Shown: piece after piece, positions 44,401-58,006 of the stretch
Position numbering within the stretch: position 1 is the stretch's first letter
How the letters are laid out: each line of letters opens with the position of its first letter
From: Dromaius novaehollandiae
Taxonomy: Eukaryota > Chordata > Aves > Casuariiformes > Dromaiidae
Length of the DNA: 64,000 nt
Reading direction: 5' to 3'
NCBI RefSeq assembly: GCF_036370855.1
Contig: NC_088132.1
Span: 62,844,841-62,908,840, forward strand
Notes under the pieces: generated by a model
What the model was told of the DNA's origin: nothing
Database searches by the model: none
What the model saw: only the letters and a program-made list of their open reading frames with translations
Position numbers and translations under genes: made by a program

Positions 44401-47400
44401 CTGAACTTTACAAAGATGTTTTAGTCCTTTATTGTTACTGTGGGTTTTTTTTTAATAATCAGAGTATCAGTTGTCCTATTTCACAGAAGTTGTTTATAAT
44501 GGCTTAAGAACACACCGGGCTGAGAACAATATTGCAAGGTCTTGAAGTAGCTGCTAAAACCATATGCTGTGCCTCTCTTCAGCAGCAAGACTGCAAGTCA
44601 AATCAGTCTCAGGAATAGAGACTGTGCTGCTTAATTTTTGTTTTTCTTTTCTACCCTCTTCTGCCTTTTTGGAGGCAAGATCAACTTGGAGCAGCAGCTT
44701 TTCCCAAAGCTACTCTTTTTCTCTTTATCCTTTGCAGAAGATGGTTACATACCATCTAAAAACTGGCAGCTAGAGAGCATAATTTCATAAAAATGCTCTC
44801 TAAATAGAGACAGAAAATAAGAACTTTGTTAAAATGGAAGCCTTTTCTGAAATGGAAGCCTTTCTTACTATGCTGTGACCAGAATGCTGTAATATTTCCT
44901 CTTTGAACGTGTTGTTGAAGACATTCAGTGTTTATTATTTGCTGGGGAATAGGAAAGCCAAGGTCTTAAGACCATGAACCCTATTTAGTGTTAATCAGCA
45001 ACAGTGTATGTTGTTGCTTTTGTTCCTTTCCACTCATCCTGTTGAAATGAAAATAGTGTTGAATGCATTGGGCATCCTGTGGACATAATAGTATGTGCTT
45101 ATATAATTAGACTATAATCTAATGGATATGCAAAAGAAGGGATATAAGAGATATTAATGTTGCATGAGTAACACAGCACTTCTAGCTCTTGAATATTTGA
45201 CTCTGCTGTCCTAATGATCTTTTATTGGAATACATTTTTGTCCATGGCACAAGCACAATGGCTTTTGCCTGATATCTTGTGTGTTATAGAAAACCTGGAC
45301 TTGTGAGCAACCTTACAATTTAATAAGCTTTTGTTAAACCTAGTGAAAGAAAAGTAGATGCAAAATCAGGTGCTCTGCATGGAATCAAATTGGGTCCAGC
45401 TGTGCTGAAGCTAATAAGCCCACCTGAATTTAGACTTTCTGGGTGGAAAATGGCTGGGATGTTTGCCCTGTTTTCTCCTACTTCTGCTTTTGAGAACCCA
45501 GTGCAGAAATGTCTGGTTTTGACAGAGAAGCATGTTTTGCAAAGTCCTACACTGGTTCTAGACGCAGCATAGCTAAATTAGTGTTGTATGTGAGCCTCAG
45601 CTAATAAACGCTTCAGAATTTAGACATGTGCATCCATAAGGTCACCCTCAAATGGGTAAGCTGGGTCTATCCGGGCATGCTTAGATTCTTCTAAGATGCT
45701 GTTTACAAATCTTGTTATTAGTCTTCAAAAAGCCTAAATGTTTTTAACTGGTATGTGTTACTCTTGAATTTCCACCCACCTGGATTAAATAGAAACCTAA
45801 CAGCAGCCCATTTCTGTCTGCTGAAGATATTGTATTTACCAGGCAGACAAACAGTGCATATGTTTTAAAAACAACAAATCCCGGTAAAATTATTGTCTTG
45901 TTTTCCCAGGGTGGGTGAGGAGAGGTGTATATAATTTGAGAAAATACAAGGGTAATTGTGCAAATCTCTGTCCAGAAAAGCTGCACCACATGCTCCTGAG
46001 TGGTGGAGAAGACTACATGTTCAAACAGATCAGACTTGGATTTCTCTGGAGGACATGCATTCCAGGATGTGTAACTATTGCACGCTTTTAATTTTATAAT
46101 GACTGTAAATATTTTTCTAACCAACTAGAATATGGAGTGGACTAGACAAAATAGGCTTGAATTCCTGAAGCTACAGGCTTACCTCTGAAGGCTTTGTATA
46201 GGCTCTTGTAAAGTCACAGCTGTAGAAAACCCTAGCTGTGACCCTTTTGCATTAGGATTGTGTTAGCTTTTCTAAGATTGTCTTAACTCTTTTTAGAAAA
46301 AAGCCTCATCTGGGAAACTGCTAGCTGAATTTCACTGATTCTTGTCACCAGACAGATTACTAAGAGTTTAAGAGTTGTTTTTCTTGCTTCAAGTTAGAGA
46401 TTTTCCTCCGTTGACTTTCTCTCACAACTTTTTTTTTTGGCCAAAGCTAGTGTTGTTTCTCTGTAGCCTGCTTTATCTGCTGCTCTGTGATGCTGTGTGG
46501 ATTACCTGTGTGTAGGATAGTACTGATTGTACTTACCATGGCAGTGTCCATTTTCTTATAGTCAAGAAGTTGGGAAAAGAAGAGAGTCGAGGTTCAAGTT
46601 GGGCATCCTGTTTTATTAGCTGATTTCCCATATTTGGTTAGTATTGTATCTGAACATACTCAAAGTATCTGCAAAATATTAACTGATATAAAATATTGGT
46701 TTATGCTAGGCAACCTGCTCAGTCATGTCTCAGGCTTGTACAGTTATAAACAACTTTTCTGGTAGGTTTTGGTAGCTTTCAGTGGGAAATAATCTTGGTA
46801 ATGATGCTGCGGTCTGCCATGGCTGGATCAGGGAAGAGTGGTTGCCAGTATTGGTATAGGTGGGTTATCTAAATGACTGCATAAAATATGTTTAAGCTCC
46901 ACCAGTGATTCCATTCCAAAGGTTTAACACAAAATGGAAGCTGCCTTGATAAATGTGTTGAACAGACTTGAGGCTGAACGCTATCTACACGCTCCACAAT
47001 GAGGATAAAGACACAAATTTAGAATCATCCCACTTTATGAAAAGCTTGTTTTTAAATGCTTAACCTCCAAGGTATTTGCTTTCAGTGGGAAAGGCTTTTC
47101 AATGTACATAAGTATCTTTGCTCAGTGAAGAACAGCTATTAATACAAGCTTTTGCCATTGGCTTTTCTGTGGCCCTGAAAGCGTTAAGCAAGATGACATT
47201 ATAGTCTTCAGCTTCCAGTATTTTGGAAATTGCCTAAATATTGTATCTGCAGAGGCTCATTTTTTCCTCAGTTGTTTTTTGATGCAATATATCAAGCATG
47301 TAGACATGCTCTGCTACCAAAGTAAGGGACAGTTTGTGAATATGAACATTACAAGTCTAGCTCCAAACTTTACTGTCTCTAGGAGTCTGTTCTCCAAGCA

Positions 47401-48645
47401 TGGTCATGACTGTACTTGTGCTAGCCTCCAAGAATAGCAAGATCTTCTTGGTGTTAGCAAATCAATGACATTTGAAACATTTTGCATAAAACCAGTATTT
47501 GAATTTGGCAGAATAAGAAAATTTAAATTGTCAAAGATAATATAGAAAGAGGATGTGGCAAAAAGCAGGTGAGTGGAGAAGGGGTGAGCTGTGGGATTAG
47601 ACATTGTTTGGACCAAATCAATGGAGTGATTTTATTGGGAGGAGGGGGAACCTGTTATGGCTGTCAGGATGACTATTGCACAGTCATATGTGAATTTTCT
47701 ATTAGTATTTGATATGGTTGCATTCAGCTTTATACATGAGCAAATGGACAACAAATTAATGCAGAATAAGGTATTTGGAAAGGTTCAGTAATGAGATCAG
47801 TTCAGCTTGATATTCTCTTTACTTTAGCAAAATTAAATTAAGAGATGACTTGGAAAGCATAGATGGTTATCGTAACAGGGAGGAGGAGAGCCTGTCTTCT
47901 ACTAGACCACTTTCAGGGCTAACAAGTGGTTGATTTGTCTTTTCACTGAGGATAAGGTTCATGTTTCTATCCTAGCCAAAATAGGATATAAACCTTGGGA
48001 GGTAAAAGGCATCTAACAGTTCTCTGTGAAGAAATGCTGGAAGTTAATGTGCATTCGGGAGGCAGGAAAGGCTCTTCCAGGCAACTTTTTAAAGGATTGT
48101 TAATATGCAATAAGCAGTAATAAAACCAGATCATGTTTGTTTATTCAGAAGATATGTTGTAAGTTCTCTGAAAGAGAGAAATAAAACTAAGCATCTTTAG
48201 GAGCAAAGCTGAAATTTTGAGTGGTTCTGTTTTGCTTTTTAAGTTGAGAGTCACATCTCTACTGCAGTGACCTTGCTCGCCAGTCTTACCTTGTCTTGCC
48301 AGTGTCCCTTATGTCTCCTTTCCTAGCGAAGGCAAAAAGGGCAAATTTAAATAATAGAATGTCATCAAGTATGCTTTTACTCTTGATCATATTTCTCTCT
48401 CTGTATGTTTCAAATGTTCTTCTGTAAGGATGTTTGTTTCATAGTGGTTGATTGTTAATACTGTAGCTTAAATTGCAGTTGACTGCTGTGGGTTTTGGAA
48501 AAGAGACTGGGTAAGCTTTGAGGCTAAAATGCCTCCATGAGCAGAGTTACTCTTCTTCTGTTTTGGTCCCTGATAAAGAAAGGACTCTTCAGAGTAGTAG
48601 GACTGATCTTTCCTCAGATTGCTTGAAAGGCTTAATAGGTATTGT
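41470..48645. other. Intergenic, no gene seen
   Basis: AT-rich sequence with homopolymer runs (A-run at 41484-41498, T-run at 41959-41974, A-run at about 43780-43798) and an 18-bp near-tandem repeat at about 44832-44867. Scattered open frames of 60-126 codons on both strands have no recognisable domain. Confidence 0.55.
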
Positions 48646-48647
48646 AG

Positions 48648-48682
<35 letters not shown>
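48648..48682. repeat. (TTA)n microsatellite
   Basis: About eleven TTA/ATT units in a row, likely length-polymorphic. Confidence 0.95.
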
Positions 48683-48683
<1 letters not shown>

Positions 48684-49229
48684 TCTTGGGTGGTACAAAC
48701 TGGTAGGTTTAAATTAGTCATTGTCACCATTTGCACTCTCAGAATTGTCTGTTGGTGTCTGTGGGGAGCATGTGGGCAAGCTTATTTTGTTATGTTACTG
48801 CATAGCTGCCACAAAAAAAAACAGTATGGAGACTAGAGATTCTGAGATTCTGTTGCGTAGATAGGGCAAGGCATGTTTCTGAAATGTAAACCAGGGCGTT
48901 ATATTACTTGTTCCAAAAGTTCTAAAGGTTTTTGAGGCCTATAATTGCAATTGGTGTTAAGATATGCTTGTAAACAAACAACAGAAATCAATCCAGTTTC
49001 TAACTGCCATTCCTTTACAGAGAATTCCAAGGATGATGTTTTGCCACAGCTAGGAGTTCAAACTATATGACCTGACAGTACTTTTCTGTTGTTTTTATGG
49101 AAAAATATCACTGGGACTATCTATATGTGTATAGGAAACTGCTGGTTTTCTGTTGATATGCTTTAGTGCTTTCATTCTAATTTAAGGTATGCTATATTAT
49201 TACTAAAGCTAGTGCAGTCTGCTAGTTTT

Positions 49230-49247
49230 CCCCCCCCCCCCCCCCCC
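49230..49247. repeat. Poly-C run of 18
   Basis: Eighteen consecutive C bases are followed by T-rich sequence. The opposite strand is an uninterrupted G run that can form quadruplex structures. It is a likely assembly and sequencing trouble spot. Confidence 0.95.
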
Positions 49248-52200
49248 TTTGTATCTTCTCTTTCCCCCTCGGACCTTGATAATGCTTCTGTCAGTGAACC
49301 TATTGCACTGACTGTGCTTTGGGAGCATCCTTAAAGGTCATCTGATGTTTAGTGCAGTTCTAGTTTGTTCAGTGCTGCTGAAACACCTCTTGTTTGGAAT
49401 TCCCTTCCTATTGGTTTTTTCTCATTTAGGATAACTTTGGAGAAAGATACTGTGCCTTTTCAGTGGGGCCTGGCACTTGGATATAGAGTAGGGAAAAGAA
49501 TAATTTCACCACACTGCAGGCTGTCCTTATGCTGTGGGAAGTCCTTCAGAGGCACTTGTTTTTTAATCTTAAGTGCACTTTGCCAATAATGTTCCTAAAA
49601 GCCTCAGGTTAAGCATCCTTTGGGTTTCCACAGAGGCATTAGTTTTCCTTTGCTTGGAGCAGTGGCTCGTGAATCTCACACTAAATTAGCAGCATGCTGC
49701 AACTGCCTTTACAGAACTGCCAACTCTCCAGCATGTGTCAAAATTGCCAATGAGCCGCACCTCTGGAAAAGCTCAAGAAAATAGTTCCAGATTCTGTTTC
49801 CTACTGTGTTTTTCCTCAGTGAATAGGGAAGCTTTTTACCAGAGCCTTTTAGCCATTGAGGTCCATATCTCTTCCAGGATAATGTTCAGCCATCATAGCT
49901 TCTATCAGCTACAAGTATTCAGCATCAGCCTTGTTCCATATGCTGCACCTCTCTCCTGGCACAAGTCTACTGCTCACCTCCAGTATGTGGATTCTTTGCC
50001 ACCCCCATCTTAAAAGCCAAAACCATATTTGCTTCTGACTACAGTCTTTTCAATTATCTTACGCTGCTTGTTTTCCTGCAAACACCCTTGTCTTCAGCAA
50101 CTGCATTTGCTGATTGTGGTTTCCTAATAGTTGCCTTGCTTTAACTCTTTTCTTGGCAAGCAGACTTTGAAATCTTGACAGACTCTCTCATAGGTAAGGG
50201 CTGTCATTTTAAAATGCTTTTCTGCATTATGTCAGCAGTGAGAATATTCATTAATTATCCTTAGTTATCATGACTTCGTACAGGACATGTCCTTTAACTT
50301 GCTATAGTTAGTAGTGGTGTCCCTAACAAAAGACCTGTATAATATTCTTAAAATTTTTAGGTGGTGATTTCATTAGGATGAAGGGAGAAATTTTAGTAAT
50401 AGCCCGGTTGTCTAGTAGATGAAACATAACAGTCTAACTTAACTAGAAACTGAATTCAGAAAAATTTGGATTAGAAATTAGGAGTCACTTATAGTAATAA
50501 TAAAAAAAAAAGTTAATAACTATTCAAACAGTTTTCTAAATGGTTGTAGTGGATTTTCAGTCAAGAAAAATCTTAAAATCAGTATTGAATAATACTTGAA
50601 ACGTTTTAGTCTTCATCCTTAAAACTCATCTTATTCTTTCCTATTCAGTACACAGTCAAGCCACCTTCTTAATCAAAATAGGAATTGTTTCACTTAGATT
50701 AGTTATTGCCTTCTGTACAGAGCTGGTTAGGTTCCTCACCCTAATGAAACATAACTGTTTTTTGCATGTCTCATTGGTATGCTTCAACACAAAATGCCTC
50801 TCATGTTGGACCTTTAGATTTTGTAGCAATCAATACATTAATAGTCATACTTGATACAAGCATTTAAAGTTTGTCTATACCATTTGTAGATAGCCATTTT
50901 ATTATTTCTTTAATTTATAAATAGAATAAATAAGTAGCTGTTGATTTAGACCAACTGCAATACTATCACCTGAGGTTACTGATTTCCCAAACCGTCTCTC
51001 CTGTGCATGCTCTCACATTGGCTTAGTAGGGGAAGATAGGTTTGAGCTATTAAGCTATCTTGAGGGGAAAGATATTGTAGGTTTAAAGAAGTGGTACCTT
51101 CTGCAGCCCATTGTTAGCCTGGGAGAATGGACTCCTTTGTGCTGGTGTTTGTTAGCGTTGAGGTGGGGGACAGGAAACTCTGTAACTGGGGAGCTATGGT
51201 TCACCTATTGACAAAAGCTACTTTGTTGCAATTTTTTTTCTTTAAGGGCTCCTTGAACTCCATCTGTGTGTTATGAAAACAGATTATGCAAGAATGTGTC
51301 TAGTGCCAGATCCATACTTATTAAAAAGGGCTTGGTAGAATCAAACACATTTAAAGGTCAGTTGGCTAAAATAGAGACTGTCTAACTTTGTTGTCAAGCG
51401 ACTTGAGCAATTTTTTTTGAAAAGAATTAGTGCTGTTCCATTGCGACACACAAAAAGGTTATGCTATTCATCTCATGTAAATACCCAGAAGCATATTAAA
51501 CACTGCTGTTCTTGCATACTTTTTCAAGGGAGTAGGTAATGCCAATGAAAAAAGCTAGTGCTCTGTACCAGCAGTGAAAGATATTTTCAGAGGGTCTCTC
51601 AATCTGTTTCTTTACATGGTATTATATATCTGTAAAGGCAATCTCATTGCCTGGATGATAAATTGACTTGAAGGGCCATTTTCTTGAATATGGAAAATGG
51701 AAAGCAATATAAAATTTTTACTTTGGACATAGGATAACTTTTATTGATATTTACACATCTATAAATGCTTAGATAAATAAGGTGGAAAATATAATAGCAA
51801 ATTTCAAAAAAATGTTGTCTATTGGAATGCTGCCTTCTAATTTCCTGCACTGGTTCTTGGGTTTTGAGATGAACTAATCATGTCTTCAGTGCTTTTTCTT
51901 CTGTTTTCCAAATAGAATCTGTATCATGATTTCTCTTAATCATTTTTTATATATGTATTTTTTAGTTCCTCTGAACTCTTTGGTAGTCCTTTTTCATTTG
52001 CCATTTGCACTGTATCCTCTTGGATGTTCAGTGGCTAGACATGAAGAGATGGGAAAACATGATGGCATAACATTTTCGGTTCTTACTCTGTTCTTTTGTA
52101 AAAGCAACTTAACATTCTTCTGACACTTGACAGCTTACACATTTTGAGCCAATTATTTCATTAAGTTGTCACAATGTTAGCTTTTTAGGATATGCAGATG

Positions 52201-55200
52201 TGACTGTGTACTGTTTTTGGTTCCTGACTGGCTGATCTTATAGAAGGTAGTGGGCACAGTAACAAGCTGCTCTCCATTTGGATGAGACAATTTACCAACT
52301 TTCCCTCTAACAAGGCTATGCCAGGAGGTCCTTGTGGCTGTTTTACCAGTGCTTAATGTGGGCAGTGCAGCCCCAGTGAACTGTGAACCGTTTTGAACTC
52401 TAATATGAAATTCATTAGATAGCTTGAATCCTTTTCACAAATTATCAGAAGAACTTAAAATTCTGGCTTGCAATCTCACAGCAATATTTATCAGAGTTTG
52501 ATGCTCTGGACTACCTTAAAAAAACAGAACGATGATTTAAATTTCTTTTTTGGGAAGCTGTGCATTTCAAAACTGGTAATAGTATTTTTTTTTTTTTTAT
52601 ATATATATATGACTTTATTTTTGTTAACTCCGGAGGTGGCAACTGGTTCCTTGAGACTATCCATTTGTCACTTGTTAACTCTTCAAGCAAATCTATAGTA
52701 CCTGTGAATCTGTTTGAAAATAAATGTTTTTATCATGCAGGTTTCCTGTGTGATAATGGACTTCTATAACCTTACCCTTCTTGTGTATTTTCCACTCCAA
52801 CCCTCCCCTTTATCCTCTCATCCCCAGAGTCCAGAAACTACTTTAGTGACATGACTAAAGTGACTGGAGGACTACAAGAAAAAAAATCCTGGATGAATGA
52901 AAAAGATTATAGGACAGACTGCAACCCCATATTTCATCATATCTGGCAATTACTAGTCACCAACATGGTCGAGATATATGTACAGCTGTTTTGCTGAAGC
53001 CACACTTGCTTTTTTTCTTAAATGCTTTTTCCCCTGGCCCCCACCCCCCTACCTCTATTCATCTAGGTTGAGCTAGTGCATCTGTGGGAATTGATTGAAA
53101 ACTGTTTTTATTCCAGGTGTGCTTTTTTCTAAAGGTTGTTTTTTATGGTATATGCTGTCTATGCAACCCTAAAGGATTGTCTGGCTATTTATACATCAGT
53201 ACTGATGTGGTAAAATTTAAAATATTATCCTTCAGAAATATTATTCTGTTGTTGTACTAATATGTGCAACTTCATGGAAAGGACGCTGAAGCAAACTACA
53301 GAACTCTGAGGTATTTCTCAGAAGTGATGGGAACTGCGTGACTCTTAGCAAAAAATGTGAATGCCTGAAGAGAGGAAGGATGCATTGTCTGGGCTTTTGG
53401 ACGTGTTCCAAATTTCAGTAATTTTCATTGTTACAGTATCTGTAACAATGGGATTTTAAAAAAGGATTTTAAATTTTTCTTTTAATTTTAAATGTTCACT
53501 TTGAATAGAAAAGTTACTAAGGACTATTCCTTTTTATCTAATCATACACATATTGTGGGTATTGTAGCTGAAGTGCCTGAGGCACTGCCTAAAGGTAGCC
53601 GAGTGGCATTCTGTATGCTATATGCATTTATTTTTAAGGAGAGTATAGCAATAATCTCTTTTGTTTTTCTCTTGCTAAGATACAAACCAGATCACAGAAA
53701 GACGGTTGAGCATTTCAGCGATTACTGAAAATGATGTTGTACTAGTTGCATATTACAATTAACTTTCACAGAATAGCGTGAACATTTCTGTTCTTATTTA
53801 AGACCACAGAAACTGCTATACTCTATATTATTCAGTGTTTGTGTGAATGTAGCATGATGAGGCAAAGTGACTGTTAGGAGTAAAGATAGGGATCAGGCTT
53901 TTGGCAATGAGACCATATGGCTGCTGTTCAGTTTATGCTCTTAAACTTCATGGTACATTACATTGCTTCAGGCAGTTCTCCAGGAACTTTAGGTCACCTG
54001 AAAGACCACTTTAAAACTTGGGCTTGTTTGCAATTTTAGACAGGGTCTGCTTTTAGTCAGTTGTTTCTCCACATTCCCTCACCTAAATATCTGCATGTGA
54101 TTCATGGCTGCAGGACTCTGTAACCGCTTTTATACCTTGGGTGCTTGGTTTGACTCTGAAATGTATTTTCAGCCTGGTGTCTGGGCCATTCTAGTGTGCT
54201 GATAAAACATATATTAGCTCCATCTTCCCCAGTTATTTACATATGTATTTGAGAAATGTCCCAGTACAAAATGATTTAAAAAACCCAAGAATGTTATTAA
54301 TATTGTGATAAGTTATGAAACTGTTTCTTTGTCTTCTCCAGCTGTAACAGGGCATGTCATTAATTAGAATGTATCCTTTATCTTTTAATGTTTTATCATC
54401 TTTGTTTCATAGATCTAGTATAGCATAATGAACAACAGCTTCATAGGAATTTGTCTCAAGCATTTTTGTCGCATGAAGCTAAAGGATGTTCATAAGGAAA
54501 TGATGATAATTCCAAACATGTCACATTGTTTTTGAGACTGTTTAAATACATTTGAAAGCTGTTTAAATACGTTTACCTAGCAGATACAACTTCAAATGGA
54601 GAGATGGTACCTTAAACAGATCAGCTGGATATACACTGTTAAAGAATGAAGTAATATTTAAATAACAGTTGATTCTTAGAAACCAGCTTTGTTTATTAAA
54701 TATGTGTTTGGACTGATGGTATTTTATGGATTGAGGTGAATGCCCAGTGTTAATTATATGAAATTGAAACAGTTTTCATCAGGTGTCCCAGCTTGTTTAT
54801 TCTTAAAATTCCAGCAACAGAGTTTGAACTAGTAATTCTTTCATTCATCCCACCCTATGAATGTCAAACTGCTGTGTGCTTTTTTGGTATCTGCTGCCAA
54901 ATAGATTATCATGCATTTAGATGTGAAATGGGCTTAAATGTTTTGCTCCAGCCTTAGACAATGGTCTCCCTTACTATTTAAGCTTCAGATTTCATTAAGG
55001 GCCTGATTACACAGATGCCCTGAAGAATAATCTCTCCCACTCAACATGTGCTTAAATGCAAAGGTCAGGTTCTCGTTGTTTGTGGCAAAAAACAAAACTA
55101 GTCATTATTCTGTACGTCAAATGGAATAAACAAATTTTAGTTCCTCCAATGAGGTAAGTACATCTCAGAGTTCACACTTTTGGGGGAGTTTAGCAAGTAC

Positions 55201-56960
55201 CTCATGCCTCTAAAACTGTAGACTACACTGGATGGTTGAAAATGGATAGCACAAGGAAGACAATTATTAAGCCTTCTCTTTGTCTGCTGAAGCAACTGAT
55301 GCTAATAAGAAAAAATAAGTACTACAGATTAATAACTACTGAAAGATCATTTTGAGCTAGAATATAAACAATATGATATAGCTTTTAATTGACTTAACAA
55401 TTGCAAGCTTAAAAAAAAGAAAACAAAATGAATAGAATTACTGAAGGTGATCTTCAGCTGGAATGAAAAGTCCTTTTGTCCATGATTCACATTTCTGGTT
55501 TTCCAGTATACACTGGAAATTCTCAGTCATACTGTGCAGCATAAAGAGGCTTTTCCATTATTTCATTACTGTAGGAGAAGCTCGAAGCTGTAGCTGTCTG
55601 AGATGCAGAGAAGGGAAGATGAATGGATAGTACTAAGAACTGTTTCCAGTTCTGCATAGCAGTGAGCCTAGGGATGAGGGGTGACAATAGTTTAACAGGT
55701 AGGACCCCTGCTGTCAGTATAGGTTATATAGTATATCACTTATCAAAAGAACATTGTTATGCCAATGCATAAAGTGGAAGGACTTTCACATGAATAAGGA
55801 ATAAATAGACTAGGAATCTCTAACCAGGAGAAGAGACATCAATTTTTCCTGTCAATTATCTATGATACAATAAGAGAAAAGAATGGAGAACAATTATTTG
55901 TTTCATTTTCAAGTGCAAAAACTAGGAAGCATTAAATGAACCTAGGAGGTAGCAGGTTCAGAACTAAAGGAGGTAGTTTTCATAGGCTGTGTAATTAAAC
56001 TCTGAATTTCTGTGCTATGAACGGGTGCTACGAACGTTGAAGGCTTATGTGGGTTAAAAAATGTGACTGCACAAATTAATGGAAGAAAATTAATTGGGAG
56101 TTGTTTTAAACCAAGATGCCAACTTTGGCTCAGTACATTGCTGATGCACAGCCTGCCGAAGTTTACAGGTGCATTCTGGCAAAGTATTTTCTACACATTT
56201 ACTCTTTCTTTGGCATCTAAGCTTGCCACTGAGACAGGATCCCAGACTGTATGAACCTTTGGTTTGATATGTGTAGCCATTCTTATGACATGATTGTGTA
56301 TTGCTGGTGATTCAGTGCAACTCAATGATATTTATAAATGTATTATAACTTTATGAAGTCAGAAAGAAATGGTCTCTGTGTGGAATAGAGGTCAGAGGAC
56401 CCAGGATGTTCAAGTGTGGGCTCCAAATTGTTCATATTTCATATAAAGTGCAAAACCTCCAACAAGACTGTGGATGGCCTACATCTAGACAGTGGTTAAA
56501 CTGTGACTTTAGAGAAGGGTGCACTGGGCAGAAATGTGACTTCAGCCATGACTCAACTTCCAGGCTATTGCTTGTTATGAGTGGAACAACAGGGAAGAGA
56601 GTGTGAAAGGAACAACCAGCACGGTTTCCCCTGTCGCAGGCTTAGACCATTTGATTGTGGTCTAGAGATGACTGACAATTCTTAAGCCTGTTTCATGTTC
56701 TTAAGACTATTTCAGTTGGCATTTTGCAACCAGAAATGTGACCAGCTCTGCTTATAACTTGGTTGCTTAATATTTCCCACCAGAAACAAAACTCTTCCTC
56801 TTAAGTCTCTTGTGCCTCTGATCACAACAGCTGTTTGAAAAGAATACTAGTTCTTTGAAAAGAACTGTTTTGTTTGGGACTTTTTTGTCTACCCAGTGAA
56901 ATGCTATCCAGGTCTAGCTGAGCTATCCAGAGTATTAAATTGCCAGAAATTTTCCTGAGA
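49248..56960. other. Intergenic, no gene seen
   Basis: Mostly AT-rich. A T-run followed by AT dinucleotides lies at about 52587-52611. Short repeats such as CTGTTTAAATAC (near 54539 and 54562) occur. I see no coding exon and no repeat family I can name. Confidence 0.55.
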
Positions 56961-56994
56961 AGTAAGAAAAAAGCAATGTGCTAAAATAACTGCA

Positions 56995-57165
56995 CATATG
57001 AACTCAGCTGGGCTCGCACTGCTGCTGCCAGAGTGACAGCTGCTGCTTCACTAAGAACATCCGAGACTGCCAGAGGGGGCGAGAGGGAAGATCGGGGCAG
57101 GACTCCAGCCTCGCACAGATCCATCACTGCTCTTGGACTTAAGGGGCTCCTGAAAAAAGGTAAAG
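56995..57165 (+). promoter_or_regulatory. Isolated CpG-enriched patch, candidate upstream first exon (possibly PDE4D)
   Basis: This is a G+C-richer segment in a long AT-rich desert, with GCTGCTGCCAGAG, GGGGGCGAGAGG and several CpG dinucleotides between about 57010 and 57115. A good splice donor (AAAAAAG/GTAAAGG) follows at about 57159/57160. PDE4D is the expected next gene in the same orientation and is known in mammals for many distant 5' first exons. The link to PDE4D is inferred from synteny. No ATG-initiated coding frame of note is present on +, so it would be non-coding. Confidence 0.35.
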
Positions 57166-57951
57166 GGTAGGCTCTACTTCCTTCTCCCATCTGATGTTAT
57201 AACTTTAATTTCTTCCGAACAGCTTTGTGCTTCCCTCTTCCCTTTCCCAGTGACTTGGCAGGAGTCTCACAAAGTGCCTTGGATTTTTCTGCCCTTAATA
57301 TCACTCTGCATGGATCTCTTGACTCACATCATCTCTAGGGATTGCAAAGGACAGGAAACATGCTAGTTTAATCTTCTTCGCTCTGTTTTGTACCTGGTTC
57401 TATTTGTTGGAGACGAAGATCCCATGGATAGTTTGAATATTTCTACTTTTCCCAGCTGGGAGCAATGAAAGAAAAGCCTGAGGGTTCCTGAGTTAGGGTG
57501 GGGAGAGAGATCATGGAGGGTGCTTTCATCAGTTGCCTGTTTTCACTCCCTTGAAAGCCAGTGCTCAGCTCCAGTGGTTGTCCGCAACAGCAAGCTGGTG
57601 AGCTTCTGGGTGTGCTTCAAAAACTGTGTGCTTCAGTGCTTAAAGTTTGTCATGTGGGCTGACAGCTATCTCCCAGCCATCACTGAAGGTTTAATGGCAG
57701 ATAGAACATTCCATTTTTCTAAATATAAACCTAGGAAGCTACATACATGTCACTTTTTCCCCCTCTAGAAAAGCCTCCCTGGCAAATCCTCTGTAAAATA
57801 TTGCACTGCTTCTGAAATCTACTATTCAGAAGTTGGAAATGCCAGGTTTTATAGCTAGTTTCTACCACATTTGCTATCTATTGTCAAAGGACTCTAAACT
57901 TTCTTACTGCTGGGACTCAATGCACCAAATCTGTGTGCAACTACAGATCTG

Positions 57952-57960
57952 GCGCGCGCG

Positions 57961-58004
<44 letters not shown>
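57952..58004. repeat. (GC)7(CT)20 compound microsatellite
   Basis: About seven GC units run directly into about twenty CT units. Alternating GC favours Z-DNA, and the CT tract can form triplex DNA. The minus strand is pure (AG)n. Confidence 0.95.
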
Positions 58005-58006
<2 letters not shown>

